Positions 8,397-19,155 of a stretch of DNA of 64,000 nt are shown here, piece after piece. The stretch is from contig NZ_PCQD01000001.1 of assembly GCF_002979975.1 (NCBI RefSeq), forward strand, positions 496,001-560,000, read 5' to 3'. The position numbers and the translations under genes were made by a program. Within the stretch, counting starts at the first letter, position 1, and each line of letters begins with the position of its first letter. Under the pieces are notes generated by a model. The model was given only the letters and a program-made list of their open reading frames with translations, did not search any database and was not told the DNA's origin. Origin of the DNA: Pseudomonas sp. MYb185 (lineage in GTDB: Bacteria > Pseudomonadota > Gammaproteobacteria > Pseudomonadales > Pseudomonadaceae).

Positions 8397-9800
8397 ATGA
8401 GTGATCAGATTTACGCCGAGCGTCCCGAGTTGGATCTGCAGACCACCGCATTGAAGATTCCACCGCATTCGATCGAGGCCGAGCAGGCAGTGCTCGGTGG
8501 TGTCATGCTGGAAAACAGCGCCTGGGAGCGGATCGCCGAACTGGTCAGCGAGACCGATTTCTATCGCCATGACCACCGCCTGATCTTCCGTGCACTGGTA
8601 CGCCTGGCCGGGCGCAACCAGCCGTTCGACGTGGTCACCCTGGCCGAGGATCTGGATCGCGAGGGTCTGATCGACCAGGTGGGCGGGCTGGCCTATCTCG
8701 GCCAGTTGGCGAAGAACACGCCGTCGGCGGCCAACATCAGTGCCTATGCGCAGATCATCCGTGAGCGCGCAACCATGCGCCAGTTGATCAGCGTCAGCAC
8801 CGAGATCACCGATACCGCGTTCAACCCCAAGGGCATGCAACCCAACGAAGTGCTGGACGAGGCCGAGCGCAAGATCTTCGCCATCGCCGAGAGCCGCCCC
8901 AAGACCGGCGGTCCGGAATCGGTCAATACCCTGCTGACCAAGGCCATCGATCGTATCGACACGCTGTTCAACAGCGAAGGCTCGATCACCGGCCTGTCCA
9001 CCGGTTTCACCGAGCTGGATGGAATGACCTCCGGCCTGCAACCGGCGGACCTGATCATCGTCGCCGGACGGCCCTCCATGGGCAAGACCACCTTCGCCAT
9101 GAACCTGGTGGAAAACGCGGTGCTGGGCAGTGACAAGGCCTGCCTGGTGTTCTCGCTGGAGATGCCCGGTGAGTCGCTGATCATGCGTATGCTGTCGTCG
9201 CTGGGGCGTATCGACCAGACCAAGGTCCGCTCCGGGCGCCTGGATGACGATGACTGGCCGCGCCTGACCTCGGCGGTGAACCTGCTCAACGACCGCAAGC
9301 TGTTCATCGATGACACCGCCGGCCTGTCGCCCATGGAGATGCGTGCCCGTGCGCGGCGCGTGGTGCGCGAACACGGCGACCTGTCGCTGATCATGATCGA
9401 TTACCTGCAATTGATGCGTATCGGCGGTGCCTCCTCGGAAAACCGTACCAACGAGATTTCCGAGATTTCCCGCTCGCTCAAGGCGCTGGCCAAGGAATTC
9501 AACGTACCGGTGGTGGCGCTGTCGCAGCTCAACCGCTCGCTGGAGCAGCGCCCGAACAAGCGCCCGATCAACTCGGACCTGCGTGAATCCGGCGCCATCG
9601 AGCAGGACGCCGACGTGATCATGTTCGTCTACCGGGATGAGGTCTATCACCCCGATACCCAGGACAAGGGCATCGCCGAACTGATCATCGGCAAGCACCG
9701 TAACGGCCCGATCGGCACCTGCCGCATGGCCTTCATGGGCAAATTCACCCGATTCGAGAACCTTGCGCCCGGTTCCTACCAGGGCTACGGGGAGGAGTAA
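8397..9800 (+). CDS. dnaB: Replicative DNA helicase DnaB
   Basis: Hexameric 5'-3' helicase of the replication fork. The 467 residues comprise the N-terminal primase-interaction domain (about 25-130, beginning PPHSIEAEQAVLGGVMLEN), a linker, and a RecA-like C-terminal ATPase with Walker A GRPSMGKTTFAMN (near 225), the motif FSLEMPGESL, Walker B IMIDYLQLM and the DLRESGAIEQDAD segment. No intein or insertion interrupts it. The next gene starts 3 bp after its stop, so the two are probably translationally linked. Confidence 0.97.
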   Translation: MSDQIYAERPELDLQTTALKIPPHSIEAEQAVLGGVMLENSAWERIAELVSETDFYRHDHRLIFRALVRLAGRNQPFDVVTLAEDLDREGLIDQVGGLAYLGQLAKNTPSAANISAYAQIIRERATMRQLISVSTEITDTAFNPKGMQPNEVLDEAERKIFAIAESRPKTGGPESVNTLLTKAIDRIDTLFNSEGSITGLSTGFTELDGMTSGLQPADLIIVAGRPSMGKTTFAMNLVENAVLGSDKACLVFSLEMPGESLIMRMLSSLGRIDQTKVRSGRLDDDDWPRLTSAVNLLNDRKLFIDDTAGLSPMEMRARARRVVREHGDLSLIMIDYLQLMRIGGASSENRTNEISEISRSLKALAKEFNVPVVALSQLNRSLEQRPNKRPINSDLRESGAIEQDADVIMFVYRDEVYHPDTQDKGIAELIIGKHRNGPIGTCRMAFMGKFTRFENLAPGSYQGYGEE

Positions 9801-9803
9801 CTC

Positions 9804-12017
9804 ATGGCGCTCAGCATGCCCAGGGCACGGCCCCTGTTCGATTATCCCCGCTACTGGGCCGAGTGCTTCGGCCCGGCACCATTCCTGCCGATGAGCCGCG
9901 AGGAAATGGATCAGCTCGGCTGGGACAGCTGCGACATCATCATCGTCACCGGTGATTCCTACGTCGACCATCCGTCCTTCGGCATGGCCATCATCGGCCG
10001 CCTGCTCGAGGCCCAGGGGTTCCGCGTCGGCATGATCAGCCAGCCGGACTGGCAGAGCAAGGACGACTTCATGAAGCTGGGCAAGCCGAACCTGTTTTTC
10101 GGGGTGGCGGCCGGTAACATGGACTCGATGATCAACCGCTACACCGCCGATCGCAAGATCCGTTCCGACGATGCATACACCGCTGGCGGCAAGGCCGGCA
10201 AGCGCCCGGATCGGGCCAGCCTGTCCTATTGTCAGCGCTGCCGCGAAGCCTACAAGGATGTGCCCATCATCCTTGGCGGGATCGAGGCATCGCTGCGGCG
10301 CATTGCTCATTATGACTACTGGCAGGACAAGGTCCGGCCTTCGTTGCTGATCAATACCAAGGCCGACATCCTGATCTACGGCAACGCCGAGCGCGCCGTG
10401 GTGGAAGTGGCCCAGCGCCTGAGCCGGGGGGAGGAGGTCGGTAACCTGACCGATATCCGCGGTACCGCCTTCATTCGCAAGGACACACCCGAGGGCTGGT
10501 TCGAGCTGGACTCGACCCGGGTGGACCGTCCCGGGCGCATCGACAAGATCATCAACCCCTACGTCAACACCCAGGACACGGCCGCCTGTGCCGTCGAACA
10601 GGGCAAGGACGAACCGCCGCAGGGCGATGGCGAGGTGCAGGTGGTCGAGCTGCTGCACCATCCGCGCCTGGAGCGGGACCGCACGGTCATCCGCCTGCCA
10701 TCCTACGAGAAGGTGCGCAACGATCCGGTGCTGTATGCCCATGCCAATCGGGTGCTGCACCTGGAAACCAACCCCGGCAATGCCCGGGCGCTGGTACAGC
10801 GTCACGGCGAGCGGGACGTGTGGTTCAATCCGCCACCCATTCCCCTGAGCACCGAGGAAATGGACTACGTGTTCGGGCTGCCCTATGCGCGCGTCCCGCA
10901 CCCGGCCTATGGTGATGCGAAGATTCCCGCCTATGACATGATCCGCTTCTCGGTGAACATCATGCGCGGCTGCTTCGGTGGTTGTACCTTCTGCTCGATC
11001 ACCGAGCATGAGGGGCGCATCATCCAGAGCCGCTCGCACGAGTCGATCCTCAATGAGATCGAGGAAATCCGCGACAAGGTGCCGGGCTTTACCGGGACCA
11101 TTTCCGACCTCGGTGGGCCGACCGCCAACATGTACCGGCTGGCCTGCAAGAGCCCGGAGATCGAGGCTTCCTGCCGTAAGCCATCCTGCGTCTGGCCGGG
11201 TGTGTGTGACAACCTGAATACCGATCACTCGTCCCTGGTCGGGCTGTATCGCAAGGCCCGCGACCTGCCCGGGGTCAAGCGCATCCTGATCGCCTCGGGG
11301 CTGCGTTACGATCTGGCGGTACGCTCGCCGGAGTACGTCAAGGAACTGGTGACCCACCATGTTGGCGGCTACCTGAAGATCGCGCCCGAGCATACCGAGG
11401 AAGGGCCGCTGTCGAAGATGATGAAGCCGGGGATCGGCACCTACGATACCTTCAAGCGGATGTTCGAGAAGTACACCAAGGAAGCGGGCAAGGAACAGTA
11501 CCTGATTCCCTATTTCATCGCTGCGCATCCCGGTACCACCGACGAGGACATGATGAACCTGGCGCTGTGGCTCAAGCGCAATGGCTTCCGCGCTGACCAG
11601 GTGCAGGCCTTCTATCCCTCGCCGATGGCCACCGCTACCGCCATGTATCACTCGGGCAAGAACCCGCTGCGCAAGATCGGCTACAAGAGCGAGGCGGTCG
11701 GTATCGTCAAGGGCGAGCGTCAGCGCCGGTTGCACAAGGCATTCCTGCGCTATCACGATGCGAAGAACTGGCCGATGTTGCGCGAGGCCCTGACCGAGAT
11801 GGGGCGCAGTGACCTGATCGGCAACAGCAAGCATCATCTGATCCCCACCTACCAGCCGGCGGTCGAAGGCATGCCGGGCGGTCGCCGCCCGGGTAATGCA
11901 CAGGCCGGCGTCAGAAAGGGCGGGCGCCTGCTGACCCAGCACACCGGTCTGCCGCCCCGCGACACCGGTGCGGGCAAGACCAAGCGTCGCCCCGGTGGCA
12001 ATCGCCCGGCGCGTTGA
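9804..12017 (+). CDS. YgiQ-family (UPF0313) radical SAM protein
   Basis: 737-residue radical SAM protein. The [4Fe-4S]-binding CxxxCxxC motif is in [18 protein letters not shown] (first Cys near residue 390), preceded by an N-terminal domain ([22 protein letters not shown]) characteristic of the YgiQ family and followed by the TIM-barrel segment GLRYDLAV...[10 protein letters not shown]. The basic C-terminal tail (about 690-737) is low-complexity. The reaction is not known for this family to my knowledge. It abuts dnaB and ends at a 10-bp hairpin, upstream of the tandem repeat array. Confidence 0.9.
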   Translation: MALSMPRARPLFDYPRYWAECFGPAPFLPMSREEMDQLGWDSCDIIIVTGDSYVDHPSFGMAIIGRLLEAQGFRVGMISQPDWQSKDDFMKLGKPNLFFGVAAGNMDSMINRYTADRKIRSDDAYTAGGKAGKRPDRASLSYCQRCREAYKDVPIILGGIEASLRRIAHYDYWQDKVRPSLLINTKADILIYGNAERAVVEVAQRLSRGEEVGNLTDIRGTAFIRKDTPEGWFELDSTRVDRPGRIDKIINPYVNTQDTAACAVEQGKDEPPQGDGEVQVVELLHHPRLERDRTVIRLPSYEKVRNDPVLYAHANRVLHLETNPGNARALVQRHGERDVWFNPPPIPLSTEEMDYVFGLPYARVPHPAYGDAKIPAYDMIRFSVNIMRGCFGGCTFCSITEHEGRIIQSRSHESILNEIEEIRDKVPGFTGTISDLGGPTANMYRLACKSPEIEASCRKPSCVWPGVCDNLNTDHSSLVGLYRKARDLPGVKRILIASGLRYDLAVRSPEYVKELVTHHVGGYLKIAPEHTEEGPLSKMMKPGIGTYDTFKRMFEKYTKEAGKEQYLIPYFIAAHPGTTDEDMMNLALWLKRNGFRADQVQAFYPSPMATATAMYHSGKNPLRKIGYKSEAVGIVKGERQRRLHKAFLRYHDAKNWPMLREALTEMGRSDLIGNSKHHLIPTYQPAVEGMPGGRRPGNAQAGVRKGGRLLTQHTGLPPRDTGAGKTKRRPGGNRPAR

Positions 12018-12027
12018 AATGCCTATG

Positions 12028-12055
12028 GCGGCCATTGATAAACTCCAATGGCCGC
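12028..12055. terminator. Perfect hairpin after the YgiQ-family gene
   Basis: GCGGCCATTG (12028-12037) pairs perfectly with CAATGGCCGC (12046-12055) around an 8-nt loop, 10 bp after the stop codon. There is no T-run, so it may stabilise the 3' end or act with the array that follows rather than being a classical terminator. Confidence 0.5.
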
Positions 12056-12104
12056 GGGTATGGCGCTGAGGCAGCATAGGGACAGTTCAACAGGAGGAAC
12101 TGTC

Positions 12105-12194
12105 ATGTCGATCAGAACCATAGTCCACAGTCTGCTGGTCAGCTATGCCGCCGCCAGCAGCGGCGCCGGCACAGAAGAGGTCAGCGTCGGCTGA
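12105..12194 (+). CDS. Possible 29-residue small protein with its Shine-Dalgarno in a hairpin loop
   Basis: ATG at 12105 follows AGGAGG (12092-12097) at good spacing and opens a 29-codon frame (MSIRTIVHSLLVSYAAASSG..., weakly hydrophobic at its N-terminus). The Shine-Dalgarno lies mainly in the loop of an 8-bp hairpin (GACAGTTC 12081-12088, GAACTGTC 12097-12104) whose 3' arm ends at the ATG. The stop is 6 bp before the tandem repeats. It could be a chance frame; no homologue is recognised. Confidence 0.22.
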   Translation: MSIRTIVHSLLVSYAAASSGAGTEEVSVG

Positions 12195-12199
12195 GTACC

Positions 12200-12865
12200 G
12201 GGTTGTCGAGCACCCGCTCGACGACAGGTTCGAGGTTGCTGCGAAGCTGCAGGCGTAGCGCAGGCGCGCTACACCCCGTTCTGGGTTGTCGAGCACCCGC
12301 TCGACGACAGGTTCGAGGTTGCTGCGAAGCTGCAGGCGTAGCGCAGGCGCGCTACACCCCGTTCTGGGTTGTCGAGCACCCGCTCGACGACAGGTTCGAG
12401 GTTGCTGCGAAGCTGCAGGCGTAGCGCAGGCGCGCTACACCCCACTGTTTTGGGTTGTCGAGCACCCGCTCGACGACAGGTTCGGTGTTACTGCGAAGCT
12501 GCAGGCGTAGCGCAGGTGCGCTACACCCCACTGTTTTGGGTTGTCGAGCACCCGCTCGACGACGGGTTCGGGATTGCTGCGAAGCTGCAGGCGTAGCGCA
12601 GGCGCGCTACACCCCACTGTTTTGGGTTGTCGAGCGCCCGCTCGACGACAGGTTCGGTGTTACTGCGAAGCTGCAGGCGTAGCGCAGGTGCGCTACACCC
12701 CATGTTTTGGGTTGTCGAGCACCCGCTCGACGACAGGTTCGGTGTTACTGCGAAGCTGCAGGCGTAGCGCAGGCGCGCTACACCCCACTGTTTTGGGTTG
12801 TCGCGCGCCTGCGCGACGACGGGTTCGGGATTGCTGCTAGCTGCTGGCATAGCGCAGGCGCAGTT
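12200..12865. repeat. Tandem array of eight 83-86 bp double-hairpin units
   Basis: Units begin with GGGTTGTCGAGC at 12200, 12283, 12366, 12452, 12538, 12624, 12709 and 12795 (spacings 83, 83, 86, 86, 86, 85, 86). Each holds hairpin H1 (GTCGAGC, 4-nt loop, GCTCGAC) and hairpin H2 (GTAGCGC, 4-nt loop, GCGCTAC), joined by about 36 nt ending in GCTGCGAAGCTGCAG. The last unit is diverged and abuts the retS stop codon. Substitutions fall in loops or keep pairing. Units contain internal stops in shifting frames, so the array is not coding. It separates convergent genes. Confidence 0.95.
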
Positions 12866-15607
12866 TCAGCCCTCTCGGGGGTGCGGGGTGCGGCGTTCCA
12901 TCCAGTAGTCCAGCAGAGCCCTGAGCTGAGCCAGTTCGACCGGCTTGGCCATATGTCCATCCATGCCAGCCAGCCGCGCCCGTTCACGATGCTCGGGCAG
13001 GATATGCGCGGTGAGGGCGATGATCGGCACTGGCGCCAGCGCATGCTGCTGTTCCCACCGGCGAATCTGCTCGGTGGCGGTGAAGCCGTCCATTTCCTGC
13101 ATTTCGCAATCCATCAGTACCAGATCGTAATGCCCCTGCTTGACCGCTTCCACGGCCTTGCTGCCATTCTCCACCGAGTCGCAGGCGATCTTCAGCTTGG
13201 CCAGCATGCCGAGGATCACCCGGCTGGATACCGCATTGTCCTCGGCCACCAGCACCTGGAAGGTGCCCTCGAGCTGCTCGGCGCGCGGCTCCTCAGCCAC
13301 GGCTGGGGAACTGCAGCGGGTGCTGTGCTGCTGCCACTCATCGATCAGTGTGGCCCGCAGGGTAGAACCGGAGACTGGCTTGTTCAATACCCGGCGGATG
13401 CCGGCGTTGCGTGCCACGATGCGGCTGGGCAACTGGTTGATGCCGGTAAGCATGATGATCAGCAGATCGTTGCTGATGATGGGGTCATCCTTGATCTTGC
13501 TGGCCAGCTCCAGGCCGCTCATGCCAGGCATGGATTGATCCACCAGCAGAATGTCGAAGGGGCTGTCCAGGTTGGCCTGGGCCCGCAGGATGGCCAGCGC
13601 TTCGCGGCCGCTGGAGGCGGTCCGGGGAATCATCTGCCAGGCGCTGGCCTGCTGCTGCAGGACCTTGCGGCAGGTGGCGTTGTCATCGACGATCAGGATG
13701 CTGCGGTCGATCAGGCAGTGGCCCTGCTGGTCGACTCCGGCTGGGCTGTCAAAGAAGGGCGCCGGCAGCATCACCCACACAGTGGTGCCTTCGCCGGGGC
13801 TGTCCTTGATCCCCAGTTGGCCCTGCATCATGCGAATCAATCGTTGCGAGATATACAGCGACAGTTGCCCTTGCCGCTCGATCATGTCCACCAGCAGCTC
13901 GCTGGGAACAGCCTCCTCGAGCAGGCTGCTGCGGGCGTCGGCAGCCATGCCATGCCCGGTGTCCTGAACCGCGAAACGCAGCAGCGAATGTTCTGGCGCC
14001 TGGCTTTCCAGCGCCGCCACCAGCAGGATCTCGCCCTCATCGGTATTGAGCATGGCATTGCTCAGCAGGCTCATGATGACCTGCCGCAGGCGTGCCGGGT
14101 CACCTTCCATCATGCGCGGCACATCCGGATGCACGAAGCTGATCAGCTCGATCGGCTGGTTGCTGAGCCGGTGACGACAGCTTTCCAGGCAGTCCTCGAT
14201 CAGCGAGTGCAGATCGAAACGCAGGTTGTCCAGAGTCAGTTGCCCGGATTCCAGGCGTGACAGGTCGAGAATGTCGTTGATCAGGTTGAGCAGATCATTG
14301 CCCGAGCTGTGAATGGTCTGCACATAATCACGCTGTTTGGCGGACAGCGCAGTATCGAGCAGCAGTTCCGACATGCCCAGCACGCCATTCATCGGAGTGC
14401 GGATTTCATGGCTGATACGCGCCAGGAACCGCGCCCTGGCGCTGCGCTGGGCGAGAAAGGAGGTTTCGGCATGACGCTGGCTGATCTGCTTCAAGGTATT
14501 GCGCCGCAGTCGGCAGTACAGGCTCCAGGCATAGCACAGCAGGGCTCCCCAGAGCAGCAGGTCAGCGAGATGCTGGTGCAGGACATGTGGCTGCACACCG
14601 TAGATCTGCTCCAGCAGCCAGCTGGCGATCAGCATCAGGGTGCCGGCGAAAAACAGATGATCGATCGGCTCGCGCCGAAGCAGGGTGATGACGGTCAGGC
14701 CCAGCATGGTCAACGGCAGGCCGATCCGCACCACCGACAGGATGGCCTGAGCCATTGCTGGCTGGGCGATGCTGAGCAGCAACAGCAGAGCCCCAGCGAC
14801 CAGGATGGCGATGCGCTCGCTGTGATCGCCCGTCGTGCCCAGTACCGGATGCAGGCCCTGCAGTGTCGCGGCGAGCACCACGAAGGCCGACAGGCTCAGC
14901 AGAATGCCGGTCTGGCCATGCAGGAAGTCCCAGTTATGCAGTGCCCAGCCGATGCTGCTGAGACTGCTGAGGCTGAATAGCAGGGCGCTGATGGCCATCA
15001 GCAGGTGCAATGGGTCGCGCCGCAGCAGACCCTGCAACAGACAGTTCAATGCCAGGGCCAGCAGCAGGCCGACCAGCATTCCCTGGAGGGCCTGGTGGCG
15101 GGTGTGGATCTTGCTCGCCTCGCTCAGTGGTACCAGACTGACATGGGTGCTCAGCGGATAGTCGTTCTGCAGCCGCACCAGCAGCTTTTGTCGGCTGTTG
15201 TCATGCACATTGATCGGAAAGGCGAAGCCGCCATGGGGCAGCGGCATGCTGCTGCGGGTATCGGTGGTACCAGCGGAATGGCTGGTGCGCAGCAGACCGT
15301 CCCTTAGCAGGTACACGTTGATACGGGCGATGGTCGGGTTGTGCAGTTCCAGCAGGTAGGTGTTCCGGTGTTCCAGCGGTACCTGTACCCACAATGCGGA
15401 GCCGCCCCCCGGAATTTTCAGCGGGCCTTCGGCATTGGGAACGAACAGGTTGGCGTAGCGGTTGGACAGAATGTCATTGAGACCCAGTTGGCCGCCGGTG
15501 TCGACGAAGGTCTGGTAGCCCGTGGCGCTGCCATGAGCCCACATGCTGACGACCAGCAGGCTAAGGCCGATCAGGCTGCCGAACCACGATCTGAGTGTTC
15601 GCTTCAC
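12866..15607 (-). CDS. retS: Hybrid sensor histidine kinase RetS
   Basis: Membrane hybrid kinase which in P. aeruginosa inhibits GacS and so controls RsmY/RsmZ, biofilm and secretion choices. A signal segment is followed by a periplasmic 7TMR-DISM-type domain, seven membrane helices (about 180-380), HisKA with [18 protein letters not shown] (His near 400), HATPase with an N-box-like LLSNAM and DTGHGM, and two receiver domains ([12 protein letters not shown] and [12 protein letters not shown]). The order RetS-purD-purH matches P. aeruginosa. A GTG start at 15607 is preferred because AGGA and a clean signal peptide follow from it; an ATG at 15691 would add 28 residues and has no ribosome-binding site. 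Confidence 0.88.
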   Translation of the reverse strand: MKRTLRSWFGSLIGLSLLVVSMWAHGSATGYQTFVDTGGQLGLNDILSNRYANLFVPNAEGPLKIPGGGSALWVQVPLEHRNTYLLELHNPTIARINVYLLRDGLLRTSHSAGTTDTRSSMPLPHGGFAFPINVHDNSRQKLLVRLQNDYPLSTHVSLVPLSEASKIHTRHQALQGMLVGLLLALALNCLLQGLLRRDPLHLLMAISALLFSLSSLSSIGWALHNWDFLHGQTGILLSLSAFVVLAATLQGLHPVLGTTGDHSERIAILVAGALLLLLSIAQPAMAQAILSVVRIGLPLTMLGLTVITLLRREPIDHLFFAGTLMLIASWLLEQIYGVQPHVLHQHLADLLLWGALLCYAWSLYCRLRRNTLKQISQRHAETSFLAQRSARARFLARISHEIRTPMNGVLGMSELLLDTALSAKQRDYVQTIHSSGNDLLNLINDILDLSRLESGQLTLDNLRFDLHSLIEDCLESCRHRLSNQPIELISFVHPDVPRMMEGDPARLRQVIMSLLSNAMLNTDEGEILLVAALESQAPEHSLLRFAVQDTGHGMAADARSSLLEEAVPSELLVDMIERQGQLSLYISQRLIRMMQGQLGIKDSPGEGTTVWVMLPAPFFDSPAGVDQQGHCLIDRSILIVDDNATCRKVLQQQASAWQMIPRTASSGREALAILRAQANLDSPFDILLVDQSMPGMSGLELASKIKDDPIISNDLLIIMLTGINQLPSRIVARNAGIRRVLNKPVSGSTLRATLIDEWQQHSTRCSSPAVAEEPRAEQLEGTFQVLVAEDNAVSSRVILGMLAKLKIACDSVENGSKAVEAVKQGHYDLVLMDCEMQEMDGFTATEQIRRWEQQHALAPVPIIALTAHILPEHRERARLAGMDGHMAKPVELAQLRALLDYWMERRTPHPREG

Positions 15608-15745
15608 TGTGTATGTCCTGTCCCTGGGCAATCCCTGAGCGGCTATTCTGCGGAGCCGCCCTGCCAAGCGCAAGGGCTGGCCGGATGACATTGGCCGCCG
15701 GCGGACTGAACCGCCGGCCGAGTCCCTGGCCGGCGGGCTCGCCGC

Positions 15746-17026
15746 TCAGGCTTCTCGCTGGATCGCGCGGTAGCCAATATCCGAGCGGTAGAAGCAGCCA
15801 TCCCAGCTGATTTTCCGGGCCAGCTCGTAGGCACCCTGCTGGGCTGCCTTGACGTTTTCGCCCAGCGCGGTAGCGCACAGCACCCGCCCGCCCTGGGTGA
15901 CCACCTGGCCATCCTGCAGCGCGGTGCCGGCATGGAATACCTTGCCATCGGCACTGACCGCCTGGTCCAGGCCACTGATGGCATGGCCCTTGGTGTAGTC
16001 GCCGGGATAACCACCAGCCGCCAGCACCACACCCAGGCTGGGACGCGGATCCCAGCTGGCCTCGGCGCGGTCCAGTGTGCCGTCCAGCGCGGCTTCCACC
16101 AGCTCCACCAGACTGCTCTGCAGACGCAGCATGATCGGCTGGGTTTCCGGATCGCCGAAGCGGCAGTTGAACTCGATGACCTTGGGGGCGCCGCTCTGGT
16201 CGATCATCAGGCCAGCATACAGGAAGCCGGTATAGACGTTGCCTTCGGCCGCCATGCCGCGCACGGTCGGCCAGATGACCTCGTCCATGACCCGCTGGTG
16301 CACCGCATCGGTCACCACCGGTGCCGGGGAGTAGGCACCCATGCCACCGGTATTGGGGCCGGTGTCGGCATCGCCGACGCGCTTGTGATCCTGGCTGGTG
16401 GCCATTGGCAGCACATGTTCGCCGTCGACCATGACGATGAAGCTGGCTTCCTCGCCATCCAGGAACTCTTCGATCACCACCCGCGAGCCAGCCGCACCGA
16501 AGGCATTGCCGGCGAGCATGTCACGCACCGCAGCTTCAGCTTCGGCCAGGGTCATGGCAACGATCACGCCCTTGCCGGCGGCCAGACCATCGGCCTTGAT
16601 CACGATCGGAGCACCTTTTTCGCGCAGGTAGGCCAGGGCCGGCTCGACTTCGGTGAAGTTGGCGTAATCCGCAGTGGGAATCGCGTGGCGGGCCAGAAAG
16701 TCCTTGGTGAAGGCCTTGGAGCCTTCCAGCTGGGCCGCGCCAGCGGTCGGGCCGTAGCACTTCAGGCCGCGCTCGCGGAACAGGTCGACCACACCGGCGA
16801 CCAGCGGCGCTTCCGGACCGACGATGGTCAGGGCGACGTTGGCGGCGGCGAAGTCGGCCAGCTTGTCCAGTTCCAGCACATCGATGGCAAGGTTCTCGCA
16901 CTTGGCCTCGATCGCGGTGCCGGCGTTGCCGGGGGCTACAAACACCTTCTCGACGCGCTCATCCTGCGCCACTTTCCACGCCAGTGCGTGCTCACGCCCG
17001 CCACTGCCGATAATCAATACGTTCAT
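15746..17026 (-). CDS. purD: Phosphoribosylamine-glycine ligase
   Basis: GARS, step two of de novo purine synthesis: ATP-dependent ligation of glycine to phosphoribosylamine. At 426 residues it has the family length. The N-terminus MNVLIIGSGGREHALAWK is diagnostic, with GPEAPLVAGVVD and the ATP-grasp segments VIKADGLAAGKGVIVA and EFNCRFGDPETQ. It follows purH on the minus strand with a 159-bp gap that carries a palindromic repeat (17046-17138), so the pair may be partly uncoupled. Confidence 0.97.
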   Translation of the reverse strand: MNVLIIGSGGREHALAWKVAQDERVEKVFVAPGNAGTAIEAKCENLAIDVLELDKLADFAAANVALTIVGPEAPLVAGVVDLFRERGLKCYGPTAGAAQLEGSKAFTKDFLARHAIPTADYANFTEVEPALAYLREKGAPIVIKADGLAAGKGVIVAMTLAEAEAAVRDMLAGNAFGAAGSRVVIEEFLDGEEASFIVMVDGEHVLPMATSQDHKRVGDADTGPNTGGMGAYSPAPVVTDAVHQRVMDEVIWPTVRGMAAEGNVYTGFLYAGLMIDQSGAPKVIEFNCRFGDPETQPIMLRLQSSLVELVEAALDGTLDRAEASWDPRPSLGVVLAAGGYPGDYTKGHAISGLDQAVSADGKVFHAGTALQDGQVVTQGGRVLCATALGENVKAAQQGAYELARKISWDGCFYRSDIGYRAIQREA

Positions 17027-17045
17027 CTAGTCTTCCTCAGCTATT

Positions 17046-17138
17046 CCGTCATTGCGAACCCTGCAAGGGTGACGCAATCCATGGCCCGTGCAGCCTGCCA
17101 GGTGGATTGCCACGCCCCTTTGGGGCTCGCAATGACGG
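17046..17138. repeat. TCATTGCGA/GCAATCCA inverted repeat, locus 1 (purH-purD gap)
   Basis: Outer arms CCGTCATTGCGA and TCGCAATGACGG (the reverse complement) and inner arms GCAATCCA/TGGATTGC form a cruciform-like element about 93 nt long. Same family as 32782-32943, 38011-38178, 49137-49251 and 55643-55738. Confidence 0.85.
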
Positions 17139-17185
17139 TCTTGTGTATGGCGCCATGGGTAGTACATGGCTTCAGCGCGGCCGCA

Positions 17186-18793
17186 TCAGTGACGGAAGTG
17201 GCGCATACCGGTGAATACCATGGCGATCCCCGCCTCGTCGGCCGCATCGATCACTTCCTGGTCGCGCATGGAGCCGCCGGGCTGAATCACCGCGCGGATA
17301 CCTACGGCAGCGGCATTGTCGATGCCGTCGCGGAACGGGAAGAAGGCATCGGAGGCCATCACTGCACCTTCGACCGGCAGACCGGCATGTTCGGCCTTGA
17401 TCGCGGCGATGCGTGCGGAATTGACCCGGCTCATCTGGCCGGCGCCGACGCCGATGGTCTGGCGGTTACTGGCATAGACGATGGCGTTGGACTTGACGAA
17501 CTTGGCCACCTTCCAGGCGAAGATCAGGTCATGGATCTCCTTCTCGGTCGGCGCCCGGCGGGTCACTATCTTGAGATCGGCTTCGGTGATCATGCCGGTG
17601 TCCCGGCTCTGTACCAGCAGGCCGCCATTGACGCGCTTGTAGTCCAGGTCCAGGGGCCGTTCTGTCGACCACTGGCCGCACTCGAGCAGACGCACGTTGG
17701 CCTTGGCGGCGACCACCTCACGGGCAGCGGCGGAAATGCTCGGGGCGATGATCACTTCGACGAACTGGCGCTCGACGATAGCCTTGGCGGTCTCGCCATC
17801 CAGCTCGCGGTTGAAGGCGATGATGCCACCAAAGGCCGACTCGCTATCCGTGGCGAAGGCCAGCTCATAGGCCTGGCGGATGCCGCCTTCATCTTCCGGC
17901 ACCACTGCCACGCCGCAGGGGTTGGCATGCTTGACGATCACACAGGCCGGCTTGCTGAAGCTCTTCACGCATTCCAGCGCGGCGTCGGTATCGGCCACGT
18001 TGTTGTAGGACAGTTCCTTGCCCTGCAGCTGCACGGCAGTGGCGATGCAGGCCTCGACCGGCTGCGCTTCGCGGTAGAAGGCGGCGCTCTGGTGCGGGTT
18101 CTCGCCGTAGCGCATGTCCTGCGCCTTGATGAACTGGCTGTTGAAGGTACGCGGGAAGGCGGCACGGTCTGCGGTACCCAGGGTGTCGCGAGTCTGGTCG
18201 ATGGTGCCCAGGTAGTTGGCGATCATGCCATCATAGGCAGCGGTGTGTTCGAAGGCCTTGAGCGCCAGGTCGAAGCGCTGGGCATAGGTCAGGCCGCCGT
18301 CCTTCAGGCTGCCGATCACGCTCTGGTAGTCGCCGGCATTGACCACGATGGCGACATCCTTGTGGTTCTTGGCCGCCGAGCGGACCATGGTCGGGCCGCC
18401 GATATCGATGTTCTCGATGGCATCGGGCAGGCTGCAGTCGGGCTTGGCCACGGTGGCGGCAAAGGGGTACAGGTTGACGACCACCATGTCGATCGGCTGG
18501 ATGCCATGCTCGGCCATGACTGCGCCGTCCAGGTCGCGGCGACCCAGGATGCCGCCATGGATCTTCGGATGCAGCGTCTTCACCCGACCATCCATCATCT
18601 CCGGGAAGCCGGTGTAGTCGGCTACTTCCACGGCGTCGATGCCGCTGTCGCGCAGCAGCTTGTAGGTGCCGCCGGTGGAGAGGATTGCCACGCCCAGAGC
18701 GGTGAGTTCACGGGCGAAGTCGACAACGCCGGTCTTGTCCGACACGCTGATCAGCGCGCGGCGTACCGGCAGACGGGTGGTTTGGTCGGTCAT
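17186..18793 (-). CDS. purH: Bifunctional AICAR formyltransferase / IMP cyclohydrolase
   Basis: Catalyses the last two steps of IMP synthesis. The 535 residues comprise an N-terminal MGS-like cyclohydrolase domain ([49 protein letters not shown]) and a C-terminal formyltransferase domain ([25 protein letters not shown]). The start at 18793 gives the usual length; an in-frame ATG 13 codons upstream is disfavoured. fis-dusB lies immediately upstream on the same strand, as in P. aeruginosa. Confidence 0.97.
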   Translation of the reverse strand: MTDQTTRLPVRRALISVSDKTGVVDFARELTALGVAILSTGGTYKLLRDSGIDAVEVADYTGFPEMMDGRVKTLHPKIHGGILGRRDLDGAVMAEHGIQPIDMVVVNLYPFAATVAKPDCSLPDAIENIDIGGPTMVRSAAKNHKDVAIVVNAGDYQSVIGSLKDGGLTYAQRFDLALKAFEHTAAYDGMIANYLGTIDQTRDTLGTADRAAFPRTFNSQFIKAQDMRYGENPHQSAAFYREAQPVEACIATAVQLQGKELSYNNVADTDAALECVKSFSKPACVIVKHANPCGVAVVPEDEGGIRQAYELAFATDSESAFGGIIAFNRELDGETAKAIVERQFVEVIIAPSISAAAREVVAAKANVRLLECGQWSTERPLDLDYKRVNGGLLVQSRDTGMITEADLKIVTRRAPTEKEIHDLIFAWKVAKFVKSNAIVYASNRQTIGVGAGQMSRVNSARIAAIKAEHAGLPVEGAVMASDAFFPFRDGIDNAAAVGIRAVIQPGGSMRDQEVIDAADEAGIAMVFTGMRHFRH

Positions 18794-18828
18794 TGCGTTT
18801 CCAGTTGGGGTTGATGAAAGAACGGGGT

Positions 18829-19155
18829 TCACAGCAGGCCGTATTGCTTGAGCTTCTTGCGCAGGGTGCCACGGTTCAGGCCCAGCACTTCCGAGGCTCG
18901 GGTCTGGTTGCCACGGACATAGTCCATGACGCTTTCCAGCAGCGGGGCCTCGATTTCCGCCAGCACCATGTTGTACACATCGGTGACATCCTGGCCGTCC
19001 AGGTGCTCGAAATAGTTTCTCAGCGCCTGTTCCACACTGTCGCGCAGTGTCTGGGGGCCTGCCAGTGCGTCGCTGGGGCGTACGGACAGATCGGGGTCGG
19101 TGGTCTCGGTCACGGGTAGCTTTCCGTCAATCTGGGATGTGTTCAGGTCGTTCAT
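18829..19155 (-). CDS. fis: DNA-binding protein Fis
   Basis: Nucleoid-associated homodimer that bends DNA and activates rRNA and other growth-linked promoters. The 108 residues end in the conserved Fis helix-turn-helix ([20 protein letters not shown]...LKQYGLL); the preceding dimerisation region reads [20 protein letters not shown]. It overlaps the dusB stop by 4 nt (ATGA), the classical dusB-fis coupling. The family call is certain from the C-terminus. Confidence 0.97.
   Translation of the reverse strand: MNDLNTSQIDGKLPVTETTDPDLSVRPSDALAGPQTLRDSVEQALRNYFEHLDGQDVTDVYNMVLAEIEAPLLESVMDYVRGNQTRASEVLGLNRGTLRKKLKQYGLL

Noticed and set aside
8256..12077. 1273-codon open frame antisense to dnaB and the YgiQ-family gene
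   Set aside because: Spans two well-recognised genes and has no recognisable domain or start; a GC-driven shadow.
12203..12850. Repetitive short frames (MSSTRSTTGS...) in the tandem array
   Set aside because: They simply translate the 83-86 bp unit; unit lengths are not multiples of three, so frames change and no frame persists.
12200..12865. Tandem array as a CRISPR locus
   Set aside because: Units are contiguous with no variable spacers, the unit is too long, and no cas genes are near.
15932..18814. 960-codon open frame antisense to purD and purH
   Set aside because: Shadow of two clear purine genes; no motif and it crosses the intergenic repeat.
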